IMG/VR virus record: IMGVR_UViG_3300048597_000653
Span: 1-53,624 of that record
Length of the DNA stretch: 53,624 bases
Source of the DNA: a virus
Strand: one strand, 5' to 3'
Position 1 is the first letter of the stretch. Every line of letters begins with the position of its first letter. Shown here in pieces: positions 9,309-18,373 of this stretch. Position numbers and translations under genes: made by a program. The notes beneath the pieces are model-generated. The model was not told where the DNA came from. It searched no databases and worked only from the letters and a program-made list of their open reading frames with translations.

Positions 9309-9701
9309 CTAACGTGCCATACCTGTGATCCGTCGATAGACAGAACCTAGAGACACGAATCCGGGCTTATCGAAATAAGCCATTATCTTTGCGTCCAAAT
9401 GATTTCTCGCATTTGGCTCAACCGAGGCAGCCAAATCACCTTCCTCATACCTATAGTGTTCGTCGTCAATTATCGCAGTGCACGGAGCTATGATTTGGCA
9501 GCGTGTCTCGGCATTTTCAAATAAGTCATGGTAAACAGCTGGATCATTCAGGCGTGGATCATATGTCTTCAACCCAGGCTTGAACCATCGAATTCCGGGC
9601 TCAGCTTTTATAATTAGATTCGATAGTGGTCTGAACCCACCTCCTCCATCCTCGCTCTCAGGTTTCCTTTTCACTACAACCATTTCGCCGCTCCGAATCA
9701 T
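9309..9701 (-). CDS. Hypothetical protein, 130 aa
   Basis: Begins MIRSGEMVVVKRKPESEDGG at 9701. The base composition is more AT-rich than the transfer genes. No domain is recognised; the middle section (DEHYRYEEGDLAAS) is acidic. It is bounded by an AT-rich gap on one side and a non-coding stretch on the other, so it may be a foreign single-gene insertion. Confidence is limited because no family is known to me. Confidence 0.5.
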   Translation of the reverse strand: MIRSGEMVVVKRKPESEDGGGGFRPLSNLIIKAEPGIRWFKPGLKTYDPRLNDPAVYHDLFENAETRCQIIAPCTAIIDDEHYRYEEGDLAASVEPNARNHLDAKIMAYFDKPGFVSLGSVYRRITGMAR

Positions 9702-9996
9702 AGAATCCATCCCTTTTTATCTGCTTGAAACCTCGTCGCTCGTCAATGATTTTGGCGCAAAACTACTAATAATGCAACGGCGGAGATGCGTAAGTTGTGT
9801 CTGGTTAAAGCTTTATGTTACGCAATCCATTAAGTCCTTGACAAATCCCCGTATTTTGACAACTAATCGACGCAAGTCATTTCCAATACACCATTTATCG
9901 ATTTGTGTCCGAGGCGATCAAAACTACTTGGCGTAATTTCCCAGGACCGCTAGATTAGACTTTCTAATCATAGGATTCGTTCGGGGAGGAAGTTAG

Positions 9997-10635
9997 ATGC
10001 TGTTTTCCTGCGGGGGGTTCTGTAGGCGACGTGCACGACGCGGGGGCCGAGCCGTACCCAGCGCTCGTCGGAAGGAATTCAAGAGTCACCGGATCAATCT
10101 TTCGCCAGACGCATTTTGCAAAGAAAATTATGCCTATTCGCTAACCGTAGCTGATCCCGGTTTAGCTCGTGGGCCCGGCGATGCTCTCTCTCGCGAAGCT
10201 ATAGAATGCGTCGGCGCGACGATTTCAACGCAATTTGAAAATGAAATCGCTTCTAGATACTGCCGCGGACTAAAAACCCATCAAGCAGAGTGGTTTCCAG
10301 ACTACGACACGTGCGTTGTGAGTAGCACAATCGCGAAGGATCTTAGGCTTACACCAGGGCATGCTGCTATCTTATTCATTCTAAACTCGGTCGGACAAGT
10401 ACATCCAATTCGAGTTCACATTGATGAAGTAAATGATGAATATGGTCACGATCTATTTTGGATTTCATCGGCGGCAGTGGACGAAGCATTCAACTATGAC
10501 CGAATCGCAGTAAATAAGAGTGGGCCCAACGAATTGATCCTTCAGGCCATCAATTCAAAGGTTATCAGGCGTGATTTTAGACATCTGTTTGGAGCGGTGC
10601 GCAAAGTCATCGCTAGAATTCCAACGTTTTTTTGA
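9997..10635 (+). CDS. Hypothetical protein, 212 aa
   Basis: The ATG at 9997 is preceded by GGGGAGGAAG. The first about 30 residues are Arg-rich and unlike the rest, which is AT-richer coding sequence (FENEIASRYCRGLKTHQAEW, then HPIRVHIDEVNDEYGHDLFW). No domain is recognised. The AT-rich upstream gap (9702-9996) contains a GATTAGA/TCTAATC inverted repeat at 9952-9968 that could be an operator. An isolated cargo gene with composition unlike its neighbours, probably acquired. Confidence 0.55.
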   Translation: MLFSCGGFCRRRARRGGRAVPSARRKEFKSHRINLSPDAFCKENYAYSLTVADPGLARGPGDALSREAIECVGATISTQFENEIASRYCRGLKTHQAEWFPDYDTCVVSSTIAKDLRLTPGHAAILFILNSVGQVHPIRVHIDEVNDEYGHDLFWISSAAVDEAFNYDRIAVNKSGPNELILQAINSKVIRRDFRHLFGAVRKVIARIPTFF

Positions 10636-10736
10636 TCCACCATTTCACGTGTAACTACATTGTTGTGTATTCACTAGGCTCCTAGTTCGTTAAATGACAT
10701 CACGTCAGAATCACGAGGTCCGCCAGCTCCAGTCGG

Positions 10737-10935
10737 GGCAGGTTGAGATCGCCTCACAGGTCATTAGCAGGCCAAGATGGATTTAATCTGAGAAAGTCAT
10801 CCGGCGCCGCCAAGCTTTCTCCCTTCACTCGATGTCTGTGCCTGACATGAAGGCACTGATATTGCGGACGCCAAGCTCATAATCCGGCGTCGTTCGAGCA
10901 TTTGGCTTTTTGGGTATGACGCGAACCTATAATCG
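10737..10935 (-). pseudogene. Decayed second copy of the 361-aa neighbour gene (3' part)
   Basis: Base-by-base comparison with the intact gene at 15425-16510 shows shared order. The segment near 10748-10795 matches the region near 15466-15515, including the AGATxGA, TAATC and GA-A--TCAT blocks. GCCAAGCTCATAATCCGGCG near 10870 matches GCCAAAGCTCATGATGCGG. Translated on the minus strand with frameshifts it reads RRRIMSLGVRNISAFMSGTD and RMTFSD*IHLGLLM. The intact protein has RDRIMSFGFRPTSVCMPNTN and QMSFSDYVYLGLLM. Stops and shifts make it a fossil. It shows that the family has been present at this locus more than once. Confidence 0.75.
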
Positions 10936-10939
10936 CTAG

Positions 10940-11410
10940 GCGCAGGGTACGTGGTTGATCGAACGAACACCGTCGGCGCGCTGGCAAACTACCACGCCTC
11001 CGGATGCGTTGCAGGCCAGCGGCTTTGTGGCCCCGCTGACCGTGGAGGGCGCGATCTATGGATCGCTGTTCCGCGGGTCGAACAGCATCTCGTCCCGGCC
11101 TTAGTAAGACCAGGCGACGTGGTCGCGATGGACAATCTCTCTAGTCACAACAATAAAAGGAATCCGCGAAGCGATTGATGCGGCAGGTGCCGAGCGTTAG
11201 CTGCCGCCGTATTCACCCCACCTAAACCCAATCGAGTTCACCCCACCTAAACCCAATCGAGTTCACCCCACCTAAACCCAATCGAGTTGGGCTGAAGAAA
11301 GTCCTGCGCGACGGCCCGCGCGGATGGCCGATTAGCTCTGGAATCCCTGCGGCCGGCTGATCGAAGTGGTCCGCGAGCCCGAGGGCCGCCTTTACTTCAA
11401 GCACTGCGGA
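10940..11410 (+). pseudogene. Degraded IS630-like transposase remnant
   Basis: Fragments in several frames recall IS630 family transposases: LVPALVRPGDVVAMDNLSSH (part of the DDE core, ending near 11150), then IREAIDAAGAER and, after a frame change, LPPYSPHLNPIE ending at the tandem repeats. No frame is intact, no terminal inverted repeats were found, and a 25-bp triplication interrupts the DDE region. The insertion sequence is dead. Confidence 0.7.
11212..11286. repeat. Perfect 25-bp tandem triplication
   Basis: Three identical copies of a 25-base unit (starting TTCACCCCACCTAAACCC and ending AATCGAG) at 11212-11236, 11237-11261 and 11262-11286. The unit encodes the PYSPHLNPIE part of the IS630-like transposase. 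Since 25 is not a multiple of three, the expansion shifts the frame. Perfect identity implies a recent slippage or repair event in an already broken gene. Confidence 0.95.
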
Positions 11411-11872
11411 CAACTTCTCACTTAGCGTGGAGACGCACTACACAGATTTCCGTCTTATGATCGACAGCCACTTGAGCGGGTTGCCAGCCTTCGTGCGATT
11501 GAACACGAAATCAATTTGCTCCAGCGGTTATGAGGGTCATATTGAAGGTCAGCATGGTCGCCATACCGGAGCAGATCCCGTGAACGCTGAGTGAACCGGA
11601 AGCAATTCCGGGGTCGTAACGATTCGCCAGGCCTGCAACAGATTGGTCACCGCTGAAAAACTACCCCGGTGCGAAGACTGCCTCGGTTATTTGCGTCACT
11701 CGCATTGTTTTCCAAGTTAGATGCGTGCCTCTCAAGTACGTAAGCCAAGTCGCGACGCAAAAAAGAATGCTCGCTAGCGATGCTAGCGCACATCAACAAC
11801 CCCATTCCACTTGACCCAAACTGTCGCTTATGCTAGTGGATGACTTCTTACCAATTGCAAGGAGGCAAAGGT
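11411..11872. other. Non-coding stretch after the transposase wreck
   Basis: About 460 bases with no convincing gene. The short minus-strand frames present lack ribosome-binding sites. Nothing identifiable apart from its position in the decayed zone; the promoter of the 127-residue gene should lie at its right edge. Confidence 0.35.
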
Positions 11873-12256
11873 ATGACCAAATCATCGTACGCCGCCGGCC
11901 TATCGGCAAGCCGCAGCTCTGGATCGCGAACGCTGGCCGACTTCTTATTTCCGTTATCGAATCGGAAGGTCCGCAAAGAGTTGGAAGAGTTTCGTATCGC
12001 ATACGAAGAGACTCACGGGCCTACTGATCTCACCAAGCGATATACGTCGGTCTGGCCAACCGCCGACCAGGAATGGCTAACGGCGAATGAACCGAAGCGA
12101 TATTTCGATGGGTTACCACCATTCGCGCAAGCGTACATAAAGGCAAACATGGAAGCTGCGGCTGAAGTGGGAAAGTTGGACGACATGCCCTCGTGTTACC
12201 TCAAGGTCTTTGTTGGCGGACACATGGCCGCGATCAGTGGGCCATCGCTGCCGTAG
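11873..12256 (+). CDS. Hypothetical protein, 127 aa
   Basis: The ATG at 11873 (MTKSSYAAGLSASRSSGSRT) is chosen over 11840 because a strong AAGGAGG lies seven bases upstream. The N-terminus is Ser-rich. The middle (LSNRKVRKELEEFRIAYEET) is helical. No domain is recognised. It converges with the large AAA+ gene, and the two stop codons abut at 12256/12257. Confidence 0.65.
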   Translation: MTKSSYAAGLSASRSSGSRTLADFLFPLSNRKVRKELEEFRIAYEETHGPTDLTKRYTSVWPTADQEWLTANEPKRYFDGLPPFAQAYIKANMEAAAEVGKLDDMPSCYLKVFVGGHMAAISGPSLP

Positions 12257-15151
12257 TTAATGCGCACTTACCGACCGCTTCCGCTTTGACCGCTTGCTAG
12301 CTTCCTTCGAAAGCAGCCTATTTGTTTTCGACGGCCTTAGATGACTTTTAGACTTTGTTCTACTGGAGCGAGTCGTCTCAGCCTCTTGGCTTGGTGACCA
12401 CACCTCGTTCGAGTCACCACGGATATTTGTTTTGGGCAACTCCTGCAAGAACTCGCCTGATTGCAGTCTGGAACGACCGCGCAACATTTGGGTGACAAAC
12501 TCATCTGCGTCTACATGCATATCCAGTTGCGCACGCGATGGAAGCGATGCCTTCTCGATTCGTCCATCCATTGGTTGGCACATACGCAGAATTGCTTCCA
12601 TTGATCGCATTCCGTGTCGATAACGGTTGACGGTTAACATCGCATAAACAATATCGTCATCAATATTTGCCAAATCAACGCGGTGCTCACCAACGGATCT
12701 TGCGATAGTTAAGCCACGGCCCTCGATAAGCCCTCGCAACGTTATTGCGCGACGTATGATGTGCTTGGTCTCGCCGGGTCTACTATTCGCAGGTAATATG
12801 TCGATGTGGCCACCCAACCGACTAACGAAGTCGGGGCCTTTCTGCTGTCGAAACCTACGTTCAGACCGCTTGTCGCGAGTTTGGACGAACTGCCTAAAAC
12901 TATCGCAAACTCCGCCGGCAAACACAAAGATACCAGGACCGATGCTTACAGTCTGGCGCGCACCATAGTACGTACCATCGTTCATTGGCGCCAAAAAATA
13001 TTTGAGCCATCCAAAGGGCTTGCCGTTGAAAGGGCAATCAAACTCATCAAAAAACACCAAAGGTGTTTTGCCTTCGTTGTTTATACTCGCCACTCGAACA
13101 AACGCGTCAGCTAGTTGATCTGCAGCCTGGAGCTGCGCCATATTGTACTCAATAATCTCCAGCGCGCGTCGCGACTTCTTTATCGACGCATTTACGTCTT
13201 CGGCAATCTGTTTCACCGTAAATGACTTACCGGAGCCAGGCGGACCGAATACTGCCACGGAGATTGGTCGAGTAAACGGATCGCCGTTTTTTAGGTTCTC
13301 CAGATAGCCTTTCATCAAATTGCGAATACTATTCAAGCTCTCAATCTCATCTCGCTCTATTACAGTCAGGCGACCAAACTTTCGAATCGGCGCATAAATA
13401 GCTTGAAGCAATCGCGTTGAGGCACTAACCTCTGCGGTGCCCCGTAACTCTCGTGGTTGTGTCGCCACCTTCGCGTACTGACCCTCAGCAACCGTTACGT
13501 TGTCTGGTATTTCATGTCCGGCGCAAGGGGGACGCGTGAGTACCGATCGTATTTGCGCATCGAACAGCTGCGTTTCCTCCTGGGCCGTCGGAGCCAATGC
13601 GTCAGGCGGACATGGCACCTCCTCGTGAAAATCCCTATTTAACACGAGATTCTGGCCAAATGACACAATCCCCTGACCGATATTGATTCGTAGAACAGCT
13701 GGATCCAGATGCGAAGCACTTGCGAGGCTTAGTGACTTGCCAAGTATGTTCCATCTCGTATCTGGTCGCTGTCGTTGCATGCAACTAGCGACAACATCGG
13801 TCGGGAGCGAAAAATGTCCAAGAACTCGCTCATTATCATTGTAGGGCGACGGCGGAGTGTATCCTTCTAAAATTACTTCCTTGGCCGGCTTAATAAGCAA
13901 TCTTATAAACTCTTCACCAAGAGCCGTGGTGCTCTGAGAGCGATCGCCGCCGCTTGCCGTGGGGATCTTCGGAGTCTGATAACCATTCTCATAAACCTTC
14001 ACGATACTTTGAAGGCCGGTTTTTAATGACCTGACGAACACTTGGCGGAGGTCGCCAAATCGACCACGAGGCGAGTGCGCACGAAAGCTATCCACAAGCG
14101 CAGCGCTCAACAGAACGTTATTCCCAAACAGCTGGCCATCTTCTAGTGGATCGCGATAAATCATTTCTCTCGCCGCGGGAGCAAATACGAGATCGGCTGT
14201 TCGACAGCGTTCTGTCGTCATGATGTGAATAGCAGCGACCATCCCGAAACGAATCACGACATGGCGAAACTGACATAAGAGCGCGAGCTGGTCGCAGGAG
14301 CCAATTTCTGCAAGCAGGTCCTCTGCTGTTTGCTCCCAAGATAGTCGCCGGCTGATTGACAGGCCTGCGCTTCGAAGCACATCCGCTGAACATACGACGC
14401 ACACAGCTTGCGGCTCGGAAGCGAGAACATTCCATAGAGCCATGTTTTTTGGGAAGCAAAGGGCTCCTTTGCGATCGCGGTCGGCACGAGGAAGGTCGTG
14501 GCTCATATTTACGACGATGCGGGGAATAACTCGATCTCGACCGGACTCCGAATTGCCACGGTTGGAATCAAGGTGGTAGCGAGCCAATGCGGCGGCTGCG
14601 AGACCACAGGCGGAAACTGTGCGATGCCCGTTCTTCTTAGGGATACGCTTGGGGTATTCTCGCCACTCATGTGAGCCGTCGTGGATCATCAGCAGATCCA
14701 TGCGCGGGCGGGCGGCGAGCTGCGATACGTTGTCGGCCGCGAATAGGTCGACCAGATTGTCGTACGGTGTGAAATTGTCGCGACTCACCGTCGTCGTAAT
14801 ATTATCGATCGGCTCAGTTTGGCTAGCGCGCAGCACTGAGCGACGCTTTTGCACGTTGCTGTGATGCGTTCGTAGATGAATTAGGTGTCGCTTATGAAAT
14901 AAGAACGCTCCTTCGTTCCGTGCTTTTCTTATTCTTGGATGGGTCAAGGTGCGTATCTCATACTGTGTGCCGTCAAAGATGTGTTGAAAGACGACTCCCG
15001 AAAAGGCTGCACCAGACGGAACATCAATATCGATCGCCGCTTCTGGAAGTGGTGTTCGGCGATCTTTTGAAAGATAACCCTTCTCTGTTCGTGTGTAGAT
15101 GTCGTATCCAGCATCACCAATAATAAAAATCCTGAAAGGCTCTTTTGTCAT
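12257..15151 (-). CDS. PfkB-like/AAA+ fusion ATPase, candidate defence protein
   Basis: A 964-residue fusion. Residues 1 to about 345 look like a PfkB-type sugar-kinase fold that may have lost catalysis (IFIIGDAGYDIY at the start; DLLMIHDGS near 152; IPRIVVNMSHDLP; a VVCSADVLRSAGLSISRRLSWE segment). Residues about 580-870 form an AAA+ domain with Walker A GPPGSGKS (636-643) and Walker B VFFDEFD (D702, E703). The C-terminal about 60 residues are Lys/Arg/Ser-rich and probably disordered or nucleic-acid binding. I recall related kinase-like/AAA+ fusions in other bacteria without a settled function. AAGGGA precedes the start. A conserved neighbour (361 aa) lies upstream in the same direction. Defence is inferred from architecture and island context, not shown. 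Confidence 0.7.
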   Translation of the reverse strand: MTKEPFRIFIIGDAGYDIYTRTEKGYLSKDRRTPLPEAAIDIDVPSGAAFSGVVFQHIFDGTQYEIRTLTHPRIRKARNEGAFLFHKRHLIHLRTHHSNVQKRRSVLRASQTEPIDNITTTVSRDNFTPYDNLVDLFAADNVSQLAARPRMDLLMIHDGSHEWREYPKRIPKKNGHRTVSACGLAAAALARYHLDSNRGNSESGRDRVIPRIVVNMSHDLPRADRDRKGALCFPKNMALWNVLASEPQAVCVVCSADVLRSAGLSISRRLSWEQTAEDLLAEIGSCDQLALLCQFRHVVIRFGMVAAIHIMTTERCRTADLVFAPAAREMIYRDPLEDGQLFGNNVLLSAALVDSFRAHSPRGRFGDLRQVFVRSLKTGLQSIVKVYENGYQTPKIPTASGGDRSQSTTALGEEFIRLLIKPAKEVILEGYTPPSPYNDNERVLGHFSLPTDVVASCMQRQRPDTRWNILGKSLSLASASHLDPAVLRINIGQGIVSFGQNLVLNRDFHEEVPCPPDALAPTAQEETQLFDAQIRSVLTRPPCAGHEIPDNVTVAEGQYAKVATQPRELRGTAEVSASTRLLQAIYAPIRKFGRLTVIERDEIESLNSIRNLMKGYLENLKNGDPFTRPISVAVFGPPGSGKSFTVKQIAEDVNASIKKSRRALEIIEYNMAQLQAADQLADAFVRVASINNEGKTPLVFFDEFDCPFNGKPFGWLKYFLAPMNDGTYYGARQTVSIGPGIFVFAGGVCDSFRQFVQTRDKRSERRFRQQKGPDFVSRLGGHIDILPANSRPGETKHIIRRAITLRGLIEGRGLTIARSVGEHRVDLANIDDDIVYAMLTVNRYRHGMRSMEAILRMCQPMDGRIEKASLPSRAQLDMHVDADEFVTQMLRGRSRLQSGEFLQELPKTNIRGDSNEVWSPSQEAETTRSSRTKSKSHLRPSKTNRLLSKEASKRSKRKRSVSAH

Positions 15152-15424
15152 GGCCGTGTCCCTTATAGTCAGTGTGTTACAGGGCTGCTCCCGACATGGC
15201 TCGTAAAAGTCCTAGGCCAATACATTAGAGTACAGAAATGGCGCTTGCAAGAAAATGAGAGCATACGGTCGCTGAGATGGGAAAGTTGCGCTGGCTTTGC
15301 GGATCGTCAGTCGTCGAGTGTGACGATTCGGGCCGTAAGAGCATCCTCTGAGCTAGACGGTGCGGCGTTCCTCTCACTTAGGGTGTTACTATTCATCGCA
15401 CTCTTCAAAGCAACGGACCGACGT

Positions 15425-16510
15425 TCATTTAGTCATCATCGGCGGCACAAGTCGACAGTTAGGATCACCTCCCAGTGCCATCAGCAGCCCGAGATAGACG
15501 TAATCCGAAAAGCTCATTTGACGCCCCCAATCCTTTTCCATCCAATCGATGTTGGTGTTGGGCATACAGACACTTGTCGGCCGAAAGCCAAAGCTCATGA
15601 TGCGGTCTCGGTTGGCAGGCGTGCCGGCAAAACTCAGCATGCGAAAACGCCCCCGCGCCCGATCACGGTGGGGATTGGAAAGAATCGCCTGCTGGCTCAA
15701 GGCTGCGATGAGGGTGCTGCGGGTATGATTCCCCGCTTCGCCTCCTACCAGCGGCAGGCGCTCTCCAACCATCTCGACGAGTAAGTTGGGTGAGGGGCGT
15801 CGCAATTCTTCGGGACGAATGTCGTAGCTCATTCGATTCCCGCTTCTAAGTGAATTGTAAGCGGCGTCCGTTAGCGGCAGCACGATGCTCATTCCCACAG
15901 GTGCTTTGCGGCCCTTGACTCGTATAACCGTCCAAGGATCGTATTGCCACCAAGCAACCGCTTTGTGGACATAGTCGTCCAGACTGATTCGCATATGGTC
16001 CGCGGCGATGGAGATCGACTCTTTGTGCCAGAGATCCTGCTTTTCGGAAATGTGCCGGGCCACCAGCACGTACATCCATTTGACCACTTCGGCTACATCC
16101 GATTCGCTGCGACATGGGCTGATACTGCTTTCGACTGTTGTCATCGAACTGACGGCATCCCAAATACCGTGAACTCCTCGCTGGAGCAGGTCATGTTCGC
16201 CGTCTTCTAGCAGCATCGAGGCGATCTTTTCGGCCGATTGCCCGAGCCAATCCGTCCCGCCCAGCAATTCAATTAGCACGGCACGCGCCGCTTCGCATTC
16301 AGCGTCTCCGCCCTGGAGATATCGCACAAAGCGAACCACGTACATGGCCCGCACGCCGTAGCCACCGATCATCTGGGCGTAGATGCCGTTTTTGATCCCC
16401 TGATCATACTGTTTGACCCACTTCAGGAAGGCACTGGCCGCAGGCCAAGCTTGGTGGGAATCCATCATTTCTCGGAACGACGTTTTAAGACGGCGAGTTG
16501 CTCGCACCAT
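15425..16510 (-). CDS. Conserved hypothetical protein, 361 aa, partner of the AAA+ fusion
   Basis: Function unknown. The first half is helical (ASAFLKWVKQYDQGIKNGIY, then AMYVVRFVRYLQGG). The second half is more beta-like (VGMSIVLPLTDAAYNSLRSG, RIMSFGFRPTSVCMPN) and has some acetyltransferase-like flavour, which I cannot confirm. The start at 16510 has AAAGGGGC upstream. It is followed after 273 bases by the AAA+ fusion gene in the same orientation. A decayed second copy of its 3' part lies at 10.74-10.93 kb, so this family has been gained or duplicated repeatedly here. Confidence 0.7.
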   Translation of the reverse strand: MVRATRRLKTSFREMMDSHQAWPAASAFLKWVKQYDQGIKNGIYAQMIGGYGVRAMYVVRFVRYLQGGDAECEAARAVLIELLGGTDWLGQSAEKIASMLLEDGEHDLLQRGVHGIWDAVSSMTTVESSISPCRSESDVAEVVKWMYVLVARHISEKQDLWHKESISIAADHMRISLDDYVHKAVAWWQYDPWTVIRVKGRKAPVGMSIVLPLTDAAYNSLRSGNRMSYDIRPEELRRPSPNLLVEMVGERLPLVGGEAGNHTRSTLIAALSQQAILSNPHRDRARGRFRMLSFAGTPANRDRIMSFGFRPTSVCMPNTNIDWMEKDWGRQMSFSDYVYLGLLMALGGDPNCRLVPPMMTK

Positions 16511-16601
16511 CGAATGCCCCTTTGAAAATGCGGTTCATTTCCCTGTCTGAACTGCTACGCAAGATGTCTTAGGAAGGTTGTGAAACTTCTTTTGACATGA
16601 T

Positions 16602-16620
16602 GCTGTCACGTCATGACAGC
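16602..16620. promoter_or_regulatory. Inverted-repeat operator candidate before transfer operon
   Basis: GCTGTCA-CGTCA-TGACAGC, a perfect 7-base inverted repeat with a 5-base centre, directly follows TTGACA at 16592-16597. It sits about 170 bases upstream of the first gene of the 16.8-21.6 kb operon. This is a plausible repressor site overlapping a promoter; no good -10 hexamer is obvious. Confidence 0.45.
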
Positions 16621-16791
16621 GATTGGCACTCTACGGCCTTGCGTGGGACACATGTTTTCCCCGTTCTTCCCCGTCCTGTTGTCCTTGCTCCGAACAATCC
16701 ATCCGAGCGGCAAAAAAACGACTGCTCAGCAACTCGCCGTACCCAGGCCGCGGCGAACCGCTTCAAAGACCGGCCTGCGAAAGGAAACGTC

Positions 16792-16998
16792 GTGTTGATA
16801 CCACTGCTTTGCCTATTGGCGATGGGGACAGGTACCGCCGGACTGATCTGGTACGAGAACTTGGACTCAGATCAAAAGCGGCGGGCAGACCGCTTGGCCG
16901 AGGCGTACGCCCAAGATTTGTACGCCAAGGGCGTGCCTCAACTGCAGCGGCACGAGGCCTACGAGGTCCACCGCCTCGTGCGCGGGCATTTTGGCTGA
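16792..16998 (+). CDS. Small single-pass membrane protein, 68 aa
   Basis: The chosen GTG at 16792 follows GAAAGGAAA and places a hydrophobic segment (VLIPLLCLLAMGTGTAGLIW) at the N-terminus. The frame is open back to an ATG at 16597, but that part looks non-coding. The remainder is charged and helical. It opens the transfer operon (16.8-21.6 kb), so it is likely an inner-membrane accessory of the mobilisation apparatus. Confidence 0.5.
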   Translation: MLIPLLCLLAMGTGTAGLIWYENLDSDQKRRADRLAEAYAQDLYAKGVPQLQRHEAYEVHRLVRGHFG

Positions 16999-17080
16999 TT
17001 CGGCTCGATGGCAGGACGGGCCGAGTCGATCGGCATCGGCCCGTCCTAGGGTTTTTACCCCAACCCAAGGAGATTCCACG

Positions 17081-17638
17081 ATGTCCGTCGAAACAGCCAG
17101 CGAAGAACGGGCGCCGCCGTTTCGGCTCGGCGCCTATCTGCTGTACCTGGCATGGCAGGTGACGACCAAGTGCGTACTAGGAGTCGTGTATCTAGCAGTG
17201 ATAGCAGAAGGCTTACGCATCGTCATCCCGCCCTTGTCGCAAAAGTTACACAAGCTACCGGGGCTCGCGATCCTCGATCGGTTCGAGACCACGTACCAAG
17301 TCGATCTGGCCAACATCTTCGCCGTGTTCTTGCTGCTGGCTGTCTGGGCACTGTGGGACAGGTGCTTGCGAATTTGGCTCGACGTGCCTGCGCACTGCCA
17401 TCCCTCCTGGAACCCGGAGCGCTACCGCCAATTCATCGTTGTGATGGGCAGCATCGTGCTGTTCAGCGATGCAATGCTTTTTTACTTCGCCATGGGAACC
17501 ATGTCATGGGGAGGCTCCCAGTTTTCGCTGGGAGCCCTCCTGGCCACGGCCGCGTACCTGGCCGTGATCATTTTTGCCAGTTTTGTGGGCGTGTCTTTAC
17601 ACCAACGCATCAGCGATGCAATGGAGGATTACCCATGA
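17081..17638 (+). CDS. Multi-pass membrane protein of transfer operon, 185 aa
   Basis: Start ATG at 17081 with AAGGAGA upstream. Four hydrophobic segments are visible: YLLYLAWQVTTKCVLGVVYL, IFAVFLLLAVWALW, FIVVMGSIVLFSDAMLFYFA and ALLATAAYLAVIIFASFVGV. No enzymatic motif is seen. It overlaps the next gene by four bases (ATGA). Its place before the coupling protein suggests a membrane partner in DNA transfer; function is unknown. Confidence 0.75.
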   Translation: MSVETASEERAPPFRLGAYLLYLAWQVTTKCVLGVVYLAVIAEGLRIVIPPLSQKLHKLPGLAILDRFETTYQVDLANIFAVFLLLAVWALWDRCLRIWLDVPAHCHPSWNPERYRQFIVVMGSIVLFSDAMLFYFAMGTMSWGGSQFSLGALLATAAYLAVIIFASFVGVSLHQRISDAMEDYP

Positions 17639-18354
17639 TCAGTCCCAAAGCAGCGATGATTTCTACGGGCGTCATTGTTGGAGTGATGTGGCTCATGCTC
17701 GCCTCAAAAATCGATTCCGCTCCGCGGGATCGCACGTCACGAGAGGAGCCCGTGTTCGAGGAACAGACGCACGACAGCACGCTCACTATCATTCTAGATT
17801 TATCGACTTCATGTGAGCAATTGATGTCTCCTGACGGACAGGGATATGAGTTGATGCTCAAGCTGATCGATCGCTACTTCCGCAGCCGACTCGGCACGGG
17901 CGATCAGTTGATTTTGGCGAAGATTTGTGGCAATGACCGCGCGCTCCTCTGGGAAGGCACCCCCTTGGAATTGCGACGGCGGTTTCGCTCGGCATCGTCA
18001 TTCAGGCAGTTCCTACTGGACCATGCCGATCCAAATGGATCGCGTGTATACGCCGGAGTAACGCGCGCCGTCGAGTACGCTCTTGCCCGCCAAGGTAAAA
18101 GTGCCACAGAAGCGAAGAACGCCTGCTTGATTCTGTCGGACTTCGTCGAAAACGATCCGACGCAAAAAGGCTCGGCCGGCAAGATGTTCGAGACGCTGGC
18201 CAAGTACAGCGAAGCGGGGGGCGCAATCGGCTTCTATTTTGTGGACCAGGCCATTTGCCCGTACCTCGAAAAACACCTGGCCGAACACGGCATCAAGAAC
18301 TTCTGCGTTCAGTCGGAAGTCGTCGCTTCGCCCGTTCTTCCCAATCTCGATTAA
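17635..18354 (+). CDS. Membrane-anchored vWA-like protein, 239 aa
   Basis: The ATG at 17635 overlaps the preceding stop (ATGA). One N-terminal transmembrane helix (about residues 7-24) is followed by a von Willebrand A-like domain: TIILDLSTS carries the MIDAS DxSxS (D55, S57, S59), and a later CLILSDFVEND may supply the other metal contact. The predicted domain lies on one side of the membrane as an interaction module. It is flanked by a polytopic membrane protein and a ParB-like gene within the transfer operon. The vWA call is from motif and layout; the partner is unknown. Confidence 0.65.
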   Translation: MISPKAAMISTGVIVGVMWLMLASKIDSAPRDRTSREEPVFEEQTHDSTLTIILDLSTSCEQLMSPDGQGYELMLKLIDRYFRSRLGTGDQLILAKICGNDRALLWEGTPLELRRRFRSASSFRQFLLDHADPNGSRVYAGVTRAVEYALARQGKSATEAKNACLILSDFVENDPTQKGSAGKMFETLAKYSEAGGAIGFYFVDQAICPYLEKHLAEHGIKNFCVQSEVVASPVLPNLD

Positions 18355-18373
18355 CTCCTCTTGGAGATTCGAC

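Noticed and set aside
8314-9350. Several short frames in the 8.4-9.3 kb gap
   Set aside because: No ribosome-binding sites, no recognisable protein patterns and heavy overlap with each other.
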